In this document: positions 1 through 7,505 of the stretch, piece by piece
Layout: every line of letters starts with the position of its first letter
Numbering within the stretch: position 1 is the first letter of the stretch
Source: Methanomassiliicoccaceae archaeon
Lineage (GTDB): Archaea; Thermoplasmatota; Thermoplasmata; Methanomassiliicoccales; Methanomethylophilaceae
Reading direction: 5' to 3'
Assembly: GCA_009776695.1 (NCBI GenBank)
Contig: WRNI01000001.1
Location: 1-39,795, forward strand
Length of the DNA: 39,795 nucleotides
Notes under the pieces: model-generated
Database searches by the model: none
Told to the model about the DNA's origin: nothing
Seen by the model: only the letters and a program-made list of their open reading frames with translations
Position numbers and translations under genes: made by a program

Positions 1-2384
1 GCACGCCTTTCGTTCACGGCCTCCGCAAGCAATGCGCCCGAGAAGTTCAGAACGAACGTGTCCACAAGGTCCTGCGGATGTATGTCGCCGGAGCACATCC
101 TCGCCTCCATGTCAGATATCGGCGTGCCCTCGAACCTGTTCAGAAGGTCGCAGTAGCTGCTCCACGGCCTTAACGAATCGATGTTCGATGAAAGATCTTT
201 AAGCCATTTTCTTATCGAGGCGGGCTTCATGTCCCCGTGGCCGTCCTTCGGCGCGCCGAGTATCGAGCTTATGACCGACACCGATCTTAACATATCGTTA
301 ACATATGCGTTCAGTTCCGCTGTCTTTGATCCCAGCGGGGTTCCTCCGGTGCCTCTTGAGATAAGCAGTGCGGTGGCGTCGCTGAACTTTCCGCTCTTGA
401 TGTTCTTTTTCACCGTTACCGTCCAGTCCCGCACGCCGCGGAGCTCGTCGGCGTCGGACGCGGCGCCTTTCCACATTTCGCCGAAAAGGTTCTTCGGGTC
501 GAACGACGCGAAAGCTTTCAGCTCCTGCTGGTATCTCGCTATGCTCTGAAGGTCGCCGCCTATTCCGGCCTCGTCTGCGGTGCCGGATACGGCGTGGGAG
601 TCCATCATCTTCTTTATCTCCCTGAGATCGCCGCGGCGCAGTATGCTCTTCACCGCCTTCTCATAGCGCGCGATGACCTCGCCGGCGTTTATCTCCAGGA
701 TCTTATCTTTATATCTGGCGAGTATCTCGCCGCGTAACTTCTGCAGCGACGCGGCGGCGACTATCATCGGGTCCGTCGCCTTTATGTAATTTTCAGTATC
801 GCTGTCCATTATCTCCTTCAGCGCCACACCGCCGTATCTTCTCATGTTCTCGCACATGTCGTTCAGTTCTGATATCTCGTTAAGCGTCTGCGGGGCGCAT
901 ACGCCTATCAGCCTGCACAGTTCCTTCGATGATGCGGCCACGTCGTCCAGCCTTTTGTTGATGTTCGCGATGTTATCGCGGAGCGAGTGCTCGCGGTCGG
1001 GTGTGAAGCTGCATACTTTATGGTCCTTCCAGACATTCTTCCTCACGGGCATGACCTGCGGCATTATGTCCGCCGCGGACCTCAGCAGCGAGACGAGCGA
1101 ATCCCATCCGTCGTCATCGATGTCGCGCGGGTTCTTTATCTCAACTCTTACAGGATTGCGTCTCCTTCTCTTTATGTTGCCGTACGCCGATTCGCGCATC
1201 CCTATCAGCTGGTACGGCGAAAGGCCTCTCTTGCCTATCGGCCCGGATATCGCGGCGGCATAAGCGTCAAGATCGCCGCGTACGCGTTCGAGCTTAACAC
1301 AATCCTGTTCCGAGAACGGTTCCATGACCGTTTCGGCGGTCATGGACCTTTCCATCTCCTTCAGGAAGTTCTTGCGGTTGGAGTTCTCGCTGTGCAGCTC
1401 AAGAACGTATCTTGAAAGGCCCGCTTCATCAAGCCTCTTCTTGACGATGTTCAGCGCGGCCATCTTCTCGCTCACGAACAGCACCGTCTTTCCGTTGCCG
1501 AGGCATTCGGCGATTATATTCGCGATCGTCTGCGACTTCCCTGTTCCCGGGGGCCCCTCAACGACAACGGAATGACCGTCCAGCACGTCAAGGATGACAT
1601 GCATCTGCGACGCGTCGGCGTTCAGTATGGAGTATGTGCACGAAGGTATCTCTCTTTCTTTTCCTTTATCGGTGTTCCCCGCCGGCGGGTCAAGTATCTT
1701 GCTCACAAGCGGCGAGATGTCGGACCACGCGGAAGTGTCGAGGTCGTTGTACATCACGGACTTACTGAAATCGAAGACGTCGATGACTATGCTGTCGTTC
1801 ATGCTGAACTCAGCCCTTCCCTCAATGGACGCTTTGATCGCGTCGGTGCATTTCTTCATGTCCGCGGCAGTTTCTATCGAATCGAACTGCGGAACGCGCA
1901 CGTTCGATTCCTTCAGTTTTTCGATGAGCGTGGGCGATACGCATACGTCGTCGCCTGACCAGAATATGCGCACACTGCCGGTGTCGTCCCTTTTCAGGCG
2001 GGCGGGTATCAGAACGACCGGCGCCTTTGCGCCTCCCTTCCCCTTCCATATGACGAAGCCGAGGGCGACGAACACCGTCGTATAACCAAGATCGTCAAAG
2101 TCTTCTTTGTAACGCTGTATCAGACGTTCCAATTTGCCGTCGATGTCGCTCCGCGACGACATTGACCTGAGATCGTCAGAGCCGGCGGCGGCCATCTTCA
2201 CGTTGGCGACGCGCAGACCTCCGCCGTCGATGACCAGCTTTGTGAGCACCTCCTCCGTCTCGGAATCGGTTATCTGAATGGACCGCTCGTCCCTGATCTG
2301 ATAGTTCACGAGATTGTTCGTCTTCCCGAGGTCCAGCAGCTGCGCCCTCAGCTTCTCGATATCGTCTTTGACATTCTTGGTCAC
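1..2384 (-). CDS. DUF4011-type SF1 helicase, N-terminal part (cut by window edge)
   Basis: An open frame of 794 codons enters from the left edge; the C-terminal part lies outside the window. It probably starts with GTG at 2384, preceded by GGAGA and a TATA-like box near 2414-2428 on the complement. The N-terminus (LLDLGKTNNLVNY around residues 15-27) and the block VIWKGKGGAKAPVILIPARL match DUF4011, a domain fused to superfamily 1 helicases. A Walker A motif GPPGTGKSQT sits at residues 277-286, followed by FVSEKMAALNIV, typical of the DNA2/NAM7-like AAA_11 domain. Complete relatives are usually 1,500-2,000 aa and often carry DUF3320 or nuclease domains, so less than half is visible. Helicases of this class are frequent in defence islands, but no defence partner can be seen here. 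The fold call is strong; the biological role is unknown. Confidence 0.85.
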   Translation of the reverse strand, partial: MTKNVKDDIEKLRAQLLDLGKTNNLVNYQIRDERSIQITDSETEEVLTKLVIDGGGLRVANVKMAAAGSDDLRSMSSRSDIDGKLERLIQRYKEDFDDLGYTTVFVALGFVIWKGKGGAKAPVVLIPARLKRDDTGSVRIFWSGDDVCVSPTLIEKLKESNVRVPQFDSIETAADMKKCTDAIKASIEGRAEFSMNDSIVIDVFDFSKSVMYNDLDTSAWSDISPLVSKILDPPAGNTDKGKEREIPSCTYSILNADASQMHVILDVLDGHSVVVEGPPGTGKSQTIANIIAECLGNGKTVLFVSEKMAALNIVKKRLDEAGLSRYVLELHSENSNRKNFLKEMERSMTAETVMEPFSEQDCVKLERVRGDLDAYAAAISGPIGKRGLSPYQLIGMRESAYGNIKRRRRNPVRVEIKNPRDIDDDGWDSLVSLLRSAADIMPQVMPVRKNVWKDHKVCSFTPDREHSLRDNIANINKRLDDVAASSKELCRLIGVCAPQTLNEISELNDMCENMRRYGGVALKEIMDSDTENYIKATDPMIVAAASLQKLRGEILARYKDKILEINAGEVIARYEKAVKSILRRGDLREIKKMMDSHAVSGTADEAGIGGDLQSIARYQQELKAFASFDPKNLFGEMWKGAASDADELRGVRDWTVTVKKNIKSGKFSDATALLISRGTGGTPLGSKTAELNAYVNDMLRSVSVISSILGAPKDGHGDMKPASIRKWLKDLSSNIDSLRPWSSYCDLLNRFEGTPISDMEARMCSGDIHPQDLVDTFVLNFSGALLAEAVNERR

Positions 2385-2506
2385 GTTCGTCCCTTCTCTC
2401 CGTTGATGTGATAGTGTATGTATAATCCTTTCCTTCGTGCGCGAAGGAATAACTGATATAACAACGTTTATATTCCGCCGCCCCGTATGAGGGAAGAGGT
2501 GTTTGA

Positions 2507-2914
2507 ATGGTAAAGCTGACAGCAGAGATGAAGAGTGACATGAACAAAATGAAAATATTCCCGTTCGCGACGTCGTCGCTCTCGGGAGAGCCGAACGTGG
2601 TGCCGATGAACATGCTGATCCTTCAGGACGATGACGAGACGGTATGGGTCGTGGACAACTTCATGAAGAAGAGCCTCAGCAACATGAAGGAGAATCCGCA
2701 GGCGTCGTTCTACATATGGTCGCCGGAGACCGAAGGCGCATACCAGGTGAAGGGCACCGTGAGAATAGAAACGAGCGGACCGGACCACGAGAAGGCGAGG
2801 GAGATCGCCCAGGGAAGGAAGAAGGATCTCCCGGCGAAGACACTGATAAAGATGAGCATCACGTCAGTATATTCGGTGAAGCCGGGACCGACGGCCGGTG
2901 CGAAACTGTTATGA
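2507..2914 (+). CDS. Pyridoxamine 5'-phosphate oxidase-fold flavin-binding protein
   Basis: 135 aa, about the usual length for the single-domain split-barrel (PPOX-like) family, which binds FMN or F420 as a dimer. The features seen are ATSSLSGEPNVVPMNMLIL in the first strands, a central VDNFMKKSLSNMKENPQASF segment, and the YQVKGTVRIET strand that usually lines the flavin site. The ATG is preceded by GAGGTG at 2496-2501 with five-base spacing, one of the best Shine-Dalgarno sequences in the window. A TATA-like element sits near 2465-2474. It converges with the small membrane gene, whose stop begins at the very next base. The substrate cannot be inferred. A second PPOX-like gene lies at 18315. 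Confidence 0.8.
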   Translation: MVKLTAEMKSDMNKMKIFPFATSSLSGEPNVVPMNMLILQDDDETVWVVDNFMKKSLSNMKENPQASFYIWSPETEGAYQVKGTVRIETSGPDHEKAREIAQGRKKDLPAKTLIKMSITSVYSVKPGPTAGAKLL

Positions 2915-3091
2915 TCATTCCGGCGTGAGATATGCCTGGCCGGCGGCCATCGCCGCCGCTACGGGCACCAGCAGAAAATACCATAACGTAGGCTGCATCA
3001 CGAAATACAAAATGGCCGCGAAAATGGCGCCGGACACGGCGCCCAGCAAAGCGCTCAGCTTCACCCTTCTTTTCTTCCCTTCGGACATCAT
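2915..3091 (-). CDS. Small two-helix membrane protein, unknown function
   Basis: A 58-aa frame starting with two consecutive ATG codons (3091 or 3088). A basic N-terminus (EGKKRRVK) is followed by two hydrophobic segments, LSALLGAVSGAIFAAILYFV and LWYFLLVPVAAAMAAGQAYL, which predicts a hairpin of two transmembrane helices. It lies 1 bp after the purB stop codon on the same strand, so it is very probably co-transcribed and possibly translationally coupled to purB. Its stop abuts the stop of the convergent PPOX gene, so the frame fills the gap exactly, which supports a real gene. I do not recognise a family. Confidence 0.65.
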   Translation of the reverse strand: MMSEGKKRRVKLSALLGAVSGAIFAAILYFVMQPTLWYFLLVPVAAAMAAGQAYLTPE

Positions 3092-3092
3092 T

Positions 3093-4457
3093 TTAAAACT
3101 TCCTCTTCAGCGCCTTTTCCGCGGCCGCCACCATACTGTCAACGATCTCGCCGGAACCGCCCGTGTAGTTGGCCGGTTCCATGGCGTCGCGTATCTCGGC
3201 CTCCGTCATCACTCCTCTGAGCCTTTTGTCGCGGAGCAATACATCCAATAAATGCTCATTCTGCGAGGATGCGGTCATGGATGCCTCTCGCACGATCTCG
3301 TGCGCGTCCTGTCTTCCCATTCCTTTCGCGGTCATTCTCATCATGACCGGTTCGGCCATGATCAGTCCGTTGGCGGATCCTATGTTCGCTTTCATCCTTT
3401 CTCTGTTCACGGACATGTTAGCGAACACATCATTCATCTTGAACAGCATGTCATCGACCAGCGAGAACACATGAGGGATCACGAAACGCTCTGCGCTGGA
3501 GTTGGACAGATCGCGCTCATGCCACAGTACCTGGCTTTCGAACGCCGGCGTTACGAATCCCCTGACTATCCTGGCAAGCCCGCAGACGTTCTCCGATGTT
3601 ATCGGATTCTTCTTCTGCGCCATCGTTGAGCTTCCGACCTGTTTCTTCACGTCGAATGCCTCAGCGGCCTCCGACACCTCGGAGCGCTGAAGGTTTCTCA
3701 CTTCGGTGGCGTACCGTTCGAGCGATGTCGCAACGGTTGCCAGAAAACATATCAGCTCAGTGTAACGGTCACGTCCGACAACCTGCGTGGCCGCCGGTTC
3801 GTACTCAATTTTAAGATCTTTCATCACCTTTTTCTGAACGTCAAAGAATTTATCTCCCAGAGCGGCGCCGGTGCCCACGGCGCCGGACATCTTCCCGGCG
3901 CACGCCCTCGGCGTTATCTGCTCCAATCTTTCTCTGTGCCTGAGCATCTCCGCGATGTAACCGGCGATCTTGAAGCCGAATGTTATCGGAACGGCGAACT
4001 GTGCGTGCGTCCTTCCTATCTGGATCGTGTCCCTTTCTTTCTTGGCGAGTTTCGCCAGCGTTGCGATGAACGTGTCCACATCGTCCGAGATGATCTCCAG
4101 CGCAGCCTTGATCTGTAACGCAACGGCGGTGTCAACAATATCGTTGGACGTTGCGCCGAGATGCACGGACCTGCCGGCGTCGCCTCTGCACTGTTCCGTC
4201 ATTGCCCTGACCATTGCCATAAGGTCGTGCTTCGTTTCCTTCTCGATGGCGTTGACACGCTCCGCTTTTACATGCTTAAGACAGGATATCCTTGTTATCT
4301 CGTCAGCATGCTCCTTCGGTATCGTTCCGAGAGAGGCATGCGCCCTCGCAAGGGCGGCCTCAACGTCCATCTGATACTGAAGTCTGCTCTCCTCGCAGAA
4401 TATCTTCTTCATTCCGTCCCGGCCGTACCGGTAATCAAGCGGGCAAAGGTCGCTCAT
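3093..4457 (-). CDS. purB: Adenylosuccinate lyase
   Basis: 454 aa, normal for the fumarase/aspartase superfamily. It cleaves SAICAR in purine synthesis and adenylosuccinate in AMP synthesis, releasing fumarate. Family blocks in order are HLGATSNDIVDTAVAL near residue 100 (the TSND substrate-binding loop), IQIGRTHAQFAVPITFGFK near 150 (histidine block), and the signature loop GSSTMAQKKNP near 280. In that loop the more usual MPxKRNP reads MAQKKNP, which is within superfamily variation. The ATG at 4457 lies about 29 bp from the centre of a TATA box at 4481-4490, so the transcript is probably leaderless or nearly so. The small membrane gene follows after 1 bp. Argininosuccinate lyase and other family members are less likely given the N-terminus and overall blocks. 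Confidence 0.93.
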   Translation of the reverse strand: MSDLCPLDYRYGRDGMKKIFCEESRLQYQMDVEAALARAHASLGTIPKEHADEITRISCLKHVKAERVNAIEKETKHDLMAMVRAMTEQCRGDAGRSVHLGATSNDIVDTAVALQIKAALEIISDDVDTFIATLAKLAKKERDTIQIGRTHAQFAVPITFGFKIAGYIAEMLRHRERLEQITPRACAGKMSGAVGTGAALGDKFFDVQKKVMKDLKIEYEPAATQVVGRDRYTELICFLATVATSLERYATEVRNLQRSEVSEAAEAFDVKKQVGSSTMAQKKNPITSENVCGLARIVRGFVTPAFESQVLWHERDLSNSSAERFVIPHVFSLVDDMLFKMNDVFANMSVNRERMKANIGSANGLIMAEPVMMRMTAKGMGRQDAHEIVREASMTASSQNEHLLDVLLRDKRLRGVMTEAEIRDAMEPANYTGGSGEIVDSMVAAAEKALKRKF

Positions 4458-4480
4458 ATGTCCGCTTTAAAATTCAATCA

Positions 4481-4490
4481 CGTTATAAAC
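4481..4490 (-). promoter_or_regulatory. TATA box of purB
   Basis: Reading the minus strand, GTTTATAACG is preceded by purine-rich GGAAA, a BRE-like context. Its centre is 29 bp from the purB ATG, so transcription would begin at or within a few bases of the start codon. Confidence 0.6.
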
Positions 4491-4568
4491 TTTCCTGCCC
4501 TTGTGTTCGCATCCGAACTCCGTTTGTTAATATTTTATACAATCGGACGTGTGATAGGAGCAGAAAGT

Positions 4569-4577
4569 CTTATAAAC
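4569..4577 (+). promoter_or_regulatory. TATA box of the coiled-coil gene
   Basis: CTTATAAAC with a purine-rich AGAAAG upstream. Initiation about 26 bp downstream (near 4599) would give a leader of about 33 nt that begins with the hairpin at 4603-4620. This differs from the leaderless neighbours. Confidence 0.55.
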
Positions 4578-4602
4578 GATATCTTTATTAGCAGGACTGT
4601 TG

Positions 4603-4620
4603 GACCGCTGCCTAGCGGTC
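4603..4620 (+). promoter_or_regulatory. Leader hairpin upstream of the coiled-coil gene
   Basis: GACCGCT at 4603-4609 and AGCGGTC at 4614-4620 form a perfect 7-bp stem with a 4-base GCCT loop. It ends 11 bases before the ATG at 4632. From the predicted start near 4599 it would occupy the 5' end of the mRNA. It could control translation or protect the 5' end. No Shine-Dalgarno sequence is visible between it and the ATG. Confidence 0.5.
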
Positions 4621-4631
4621 GCGTTGTTTGA

Positions 4632-5807
4632 ATGTCGAGCGTGGAAGTAATGGAAGAATTTGTGGAGGAACAGCAACAATCATCTGAGGACCCTGAGACA
4701 CAGGAGCAGAAAATTGAGGACCCTGGAACAGAGGAGCGAACATCTGAGGACGCTGAGTCACAGGAGCAGACATCTGATGTCACCGAGGCACCGGAACAGG
4801 TGTCCGGGGAACCTGAGGCACAGGAGCAGGAACCTGACCTCACCGAGGCACCGGAACAGGTATCTGAGGTCACCGAGGCACCGGAACCGATGTCCGGGGA
4901 GCCTGAGGCACCGGAACAGAGGCCCGAGGACCTTGAGACGCTGGAGCAGAAACGAAGCATCATGAACAATGATGCCGAGAAGCACAGACGTCTGAGGGAC
5001 GATCTGAACAAACAGACGAAAGAATGGGTCGCCAAAAGGGACGCGCTGAACGCACAGGTGCGCGCGCTGATCGACGAAGCGGGCAAGCACAGGGAGAGCC
5101 GTGACGAATTCAATGTTAAAGTAAGGGAATCGAAAGACCTCAGGGACGAATGGAACAAGAAGGTCGCTGACCTCAACGAAAAAGTATCCGCGCTCAGAAA
5201 GGACCGCGAGCCCATGCCGGAGAGAAGGGCGGACGGCGATGTTCCGATAAAACAATTAAAGAAACAGCTGCGGGACCTCGAGTTCACACAGCAGACGAAA
5301 CCGCTCGGAAAGGACAAGGAGAGCGAGATCGTCAAGCAGATATCATTACTTGCGAGACAGATCGAGGAGAAGGAAAAAGTTTCCGAACAGGGCGGCGAGG
5401 TTAAAGAACTGGTGCGCCAGCTGAGAGAATCAAAGGCTCAGGCGGAAACATACCATAAAGCGGTCTCCGAGCACGCCAGATCGGCGCAGACGGCGCACGA
5501 CGATATGCTGGCGCTTTACGATCAGGCTGACAAATTAAGGAAAGAGGCGGACGCCGCCCAGGAAAAGTTCATCGAATGCAAGACACAAGCTGACGAGGAG
5601 CACAGGAAGCACATCGAACAGATAAAGTCCGTGCACGAGATGGACAAGGATGTCGGCGCGATAAAGAGCAGAAAGGCCAAGGACCGCAGGAAGAAGGTCG
5701 ACAACGAGTCCAAGAAAGAGGCGGAGGAGATATTCGAACGCTTCAAGGCCGGCGAGAAGCTGAGCACCGACGATCTTATGGCGCTTCAGAAATCAGGATA
5801 TCTCTGA
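4632..5807 (+). CDS. Archaeal coiled-coil protein (COG1340-like) with acidic decapeptide repeats
   Basis: 391 aa with two parts. Residues 18-107 are nine in-register copies of an acidic 10-residue unit such as SDVTEAPEQV, predicted to be disordered. From about residue 108 to the end it is nearly continuous charged coiled coil, with a sub-pattern of RDxLNxxVxxL near the start (for example LRDDLNKQTKEWVAKRDALN). This resembles a conserved, uncharacterised archaeal coiled-coil family (COG1340). There is no signal peptide and no transmembrane segment, so it is predicted cytoplasmic. The C-terminus ends in AGEKLSTDDLMALQKSGYL, a small conserved-looking tail outside the coil. The start at 4632 is the first in-frame ATG; 4650 is an alternative. 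It is monocistronic, followed by a T-run at 5842-5849. Function is unknown; the repeat array looks like a lineage-specific addition. Confidence 0.8.
   Translation: MSSVEVMEEFVEEQQQSSEDPETQEQKIEDPGTEERTSEDAESQEQTSDVTEAPEQVSGEPEAQEQEPDLTEAPEQVSEVTEAPEPMSGEPEAPEQRPEDLETLEQKRSIMNNDAEKHRRLRDDLNKQTKEWVAKRDALNAQVRALIDEAGKHRESRDEFNVKVRESKDLRDEWNKKVADLNEKVSALRKDREPMPERRADGDVPIKQLKKQLRDLEFTQQTKPLGKDKESEIVKQISLLARQIEEKEKVSEQGGEVKELVRQLRESKAQAETYHKAVSEHARSAQTAHDDMLALYDQADKLRKEADAAQEKFIECKTQADEEHRKHIEQIKSVHEMDKDVGAIKSRKAKDRRKKVDNESKKEAEEIFERFKAGEKLSTDDLMALQKSGYL
4683..4952 (+). repeat. Nine 30-bp tandem repeats inside the coiled-coil gene
   Basis: Nine consecutive 30-bp units encode decapeptides with consensus (S/P)-(E/G/D)-x-(P/T)-E-(A/T)-(P/Q)-E-Q-x. 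The first is SEDPETQEQK and the last PEDLETLEQK. Units 4-5 and 7-8 are closer to each other than to their neighbours, which suggests duplication of a 60-bp pair. Reading frame and unit length are kept throughout. Confidence 0.85.
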
Positions 5808-6024
5808 ATTCGGGCGCTCACGGCATCTTCCTTTTCTGAAACTTTTTTTCACATTTTCCTGCACAATTCCGCCGGACCTTAAAATATTATATCATTTTAT
5901 GGGATATTTCCTCATTCGTGCCGTGCGGCGGCCTGACGGACCGGCGGTGCTGGCTGTCTTTTTCTCACTGATTTAACGCCGTTCGGGCAACAAAAAACAG
6001 GCAATTCGGCGTACAAACTTAAAC
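5808..6024. other. Intergenic stretch with possible terminator and weak small-RNA signals
   Basis: No coding frame was found. A run of eight or so T at 5842-5849 probably ends transcription of the coiled-coil gene. An AT-rich TATA-like element at 5881-5892 is followed by a GC-rich tract (5916-5957) ending in TTTTT at 5959-5963, the layout of a very short transcript. ACGCCG at 5976-5981 and CGGCGT at 6007-6012 can pair around a 25-base loop. I cannot assign any of these to a known RNA family. Confidence 0.3.
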
Positions 6025-6033
6025 TTTAAATAC
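6025..6033 (+). promoter_or_regulatory. TATA box of a candidate non-coding RNA
   Basis: TTTAAATAC is one of the strongest TATA-like boxes in the window. It is far from the srp54 start (143 bp) and would initiate near 6052-6055, exactly where the hairpin begins. Confidence 0.55.
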
Positions 6034-6052
6034 CCCTCAGATAATAGTGGTA

Positions 6053-6120
6053 CGTTGGAAAAAGGTCCAGTCCCGTAGAGTGCATCCCATCCCTTCTGAC
6101 TGGCTGGACTCTTCCAATAT
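6053..6120 (+). ncRNA. Candidate small structured RNA upstream of srp54
   Basis: TTGGAA (6055-6060) pairs with TTCCAA (6112-6117). After an internal loop (AAAAG against TC), GTCCAGTC (6065-6072) pairs with GGCTGGAC (6102-6109) including one G-U pair, leaving an apical region of about 29 bases. The stem starts where the TATA box at 6025-6033 predicts initiation. srp54 has its own TATA box at 6136-6145, so this RNA need not be a leader of srp54. I see no box C/D motif and no ACA tail, and it does not resemble SRP RNA helix 8. Alternatives are a long structured 5' leader or an attenuator. Confidence 0.45.
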
Positions 6121-6135
6121 CCTGTTCTCGCAAAT

Positions 6136-6145
6136 CTTTATTATG
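6136..6145 (+). promoter_or_regulatory. TATA box of srp54
   Basis: CTTTATTATG is centred 27 bp before the srp54 ATG, predicting a leaderless transcript. Confidence 0.5.
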
Positions 6146-6167
6146 AGGCACACATTGTACCGTCAAT

Positions 6168-7505
6168 ATGGTCCTAGAAGGTCTCGGCAGGTCGTTAAGG
6201 AATGTTCTCAGCAGGATAACAGGCGCGAACAGCATCAGCGAGCAGCTTATCGAGGATGTTGTCAAAGATCTTCAGAGAGCATTGCTTCAGGCTGACGTGA
6301 ACGTGCAGATGGTCCTCGCTCTCACCAAAAAGATCAAAGAGCGCGCAATGGACGAGAAGCCTCCCGCGGGAAAAGGCCCGAAGGAGCATGTTGTCAACAT
6401 CATTTATGAAGAACTTGTGAGGCTCCTCGATAACGGCGAAGGCCTCAGGATGGAGCCGCAGACCATAATGATGGTCGGCCTTTACGGTCAGGGAAAGACG
6501 ACAAGCTGCGGAAAGCTCGCGCTTGTGTTCTCAAAGAAAGGTTTCCGCGTCGGTATGATAGCGGCGGACGTTCACAGACCCGCCGCGTACGATCAGTTAA
6601 AACAATTAGGTGAGAAAGTCGGTGTGGACGTTTACGGCGAACCGGGGGCGAAGGATGCGCCGGGCGTTGTGAAAAGAGGACTCGAACATTTCAAAGATAA
6701 GAAGGTGGTGATAATCGACACCTCGGGAAGGCACGCTCTCGAATCGGACCTCATACAGGAGCTGAAGGATGTCGCCGCTGTTGCCAAGCCCGGCGAGCGT
6801 CTGCTGGTTCTGGATTCGCAGGTCGGCCAGCAGGCCGGCCCGCAGGCCGATGCCTTCCATAAGGCGGTAGGCGTCACCGGTGTGATATTGACGAAGATGG
6901 ACGGGACCGCGAAGGGCGGCGGGGCGCTGAGCGCCGTGGCCGCGACCGACGCCAGGATAGTTTACATCGGTGTGGGCGAGCACATACGCGATTTTGAGCC
7001 GTTCGACGCCAAAAAGTTCATATCAAGGCTGCTCGGAATGGGAGATCTCTCGGCGCTTGTCGACATGGCGAAAGATGAGTTCGAAGGCGACGAGGAAGTG
7101 GAAGGCGCATCGAAGCACATAATGTCCGGACGTTTCACTTTAAAAGACATGTACACCCAGATGGAAGCGGTGAACAAGATGGGGCCTCTCAAAAAAGTGA
7201 TGAGCATGATCCCCGGCATGAGCAAGATGGAAGATAAGATCAATTACGAGGAGTCGCAGGCCAGATTAAGGAAGTACCGTGTGATCATGGACTCCATGAC
7301 GAACGATGAGATGGACGACCCCCGTGTGATAAAAGGTTCGCGTATAAACAGGATCGCGTACGGTGCGGGCGTCGATCCGCATGATGTCCGTGAACTGATC
7401 AAACAGTACGAACAAAGCAAAAAGGCGATGAAAGGGTTCATGGGCAACCGCAAGATGCGCAAGCAGATGATGAAACAGATGGGCAGCGGGGACCTTGACA
7501 TATGA
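6168..7505 (+). CDS. srp54: Signal recognition particle GTPase SRP54
   Basis: 445 aa, full length. It binds 7S RNA and signal sequences and, with FtsY, targets nascent membrane and secreted proteins. The N domain spans residues 1-85. The G domain has P-loop GLYGQGKTT at 104-112, DTSGRH near 185, and TKMDGTAKGGGAL near 245. The methionine-rich M domain runs from about 300, with RFTLKDMYTQMEAVNKMGPL and the RNA-binding block RINRIAYGAGVDPHDVREL. The P-loop is unusual because the more common form is GLQGSGKTT. No Shine-Dalgarno sequence precedes the ATG, and a TATA box at -27 suggests a leaderless mRNA. The stop overlaps the trmY start (ATGA), so the two are coupled. Confidence 0.96.
   Translation: MVLEGLGRSLRNVLSRITGANSISEQLIEDVVKDLQRALLQADVNVQMVLALTKKIKERAMDEKPPAGKGPKEHVVNIIYEELVRLLDNGEGLRMEPQTIMMVGLYGQGKTTSCGKLALVFSKKGFRVGMIAADVHRPAAYDQLKQLGEKVGVDVYGEPGAKDAPGVVKRGLEHFKDKKVVIIDTSGRHALESDLIQELKDVAAVAKPGERLLVLDSQVGQQAGPQADAFHKAVGVTGVILTKMDGTAKGGGALSAVAATDARIVYIGVGEHIRDFEPFDAKKFISRLLGMGDLSALVDMAKDEFEGDEEVEGASKHIMSGRFTLKDMYTQMEAVNKMGPLKKVMSMIPGMSKMEDKINYEESQARLRKYRVIMDSMTNDEMDDPRVIKGSRINRIAYGAGVDPHDVRELIKQYEQSKKAMKGFMGNRKMRKQMMKQMGSGDLDI

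Noticed and set aside
4535..5335. Long minus-strand open frame opposite the coiled-coil gene
   Set aside because: It is an antisense shadow of the repeat array and coiled coil, rich in serine and cysteine, with no family match. The plus-strand gene explains codon use and repeats.
5976..6015. Stem ACGCCG/CGGCGT followed by ACA, suggesting an H/ACA RNA
   Set aside because: The loop is only 25 bases and has no internal pocket or K-turn; too short for an H/ACA unit.
6053..6120. SRP 7S RNA next to srp54
   Set aside because: Far too short for archaeal 7S RNA and lacks the conserved helix 8 loops.
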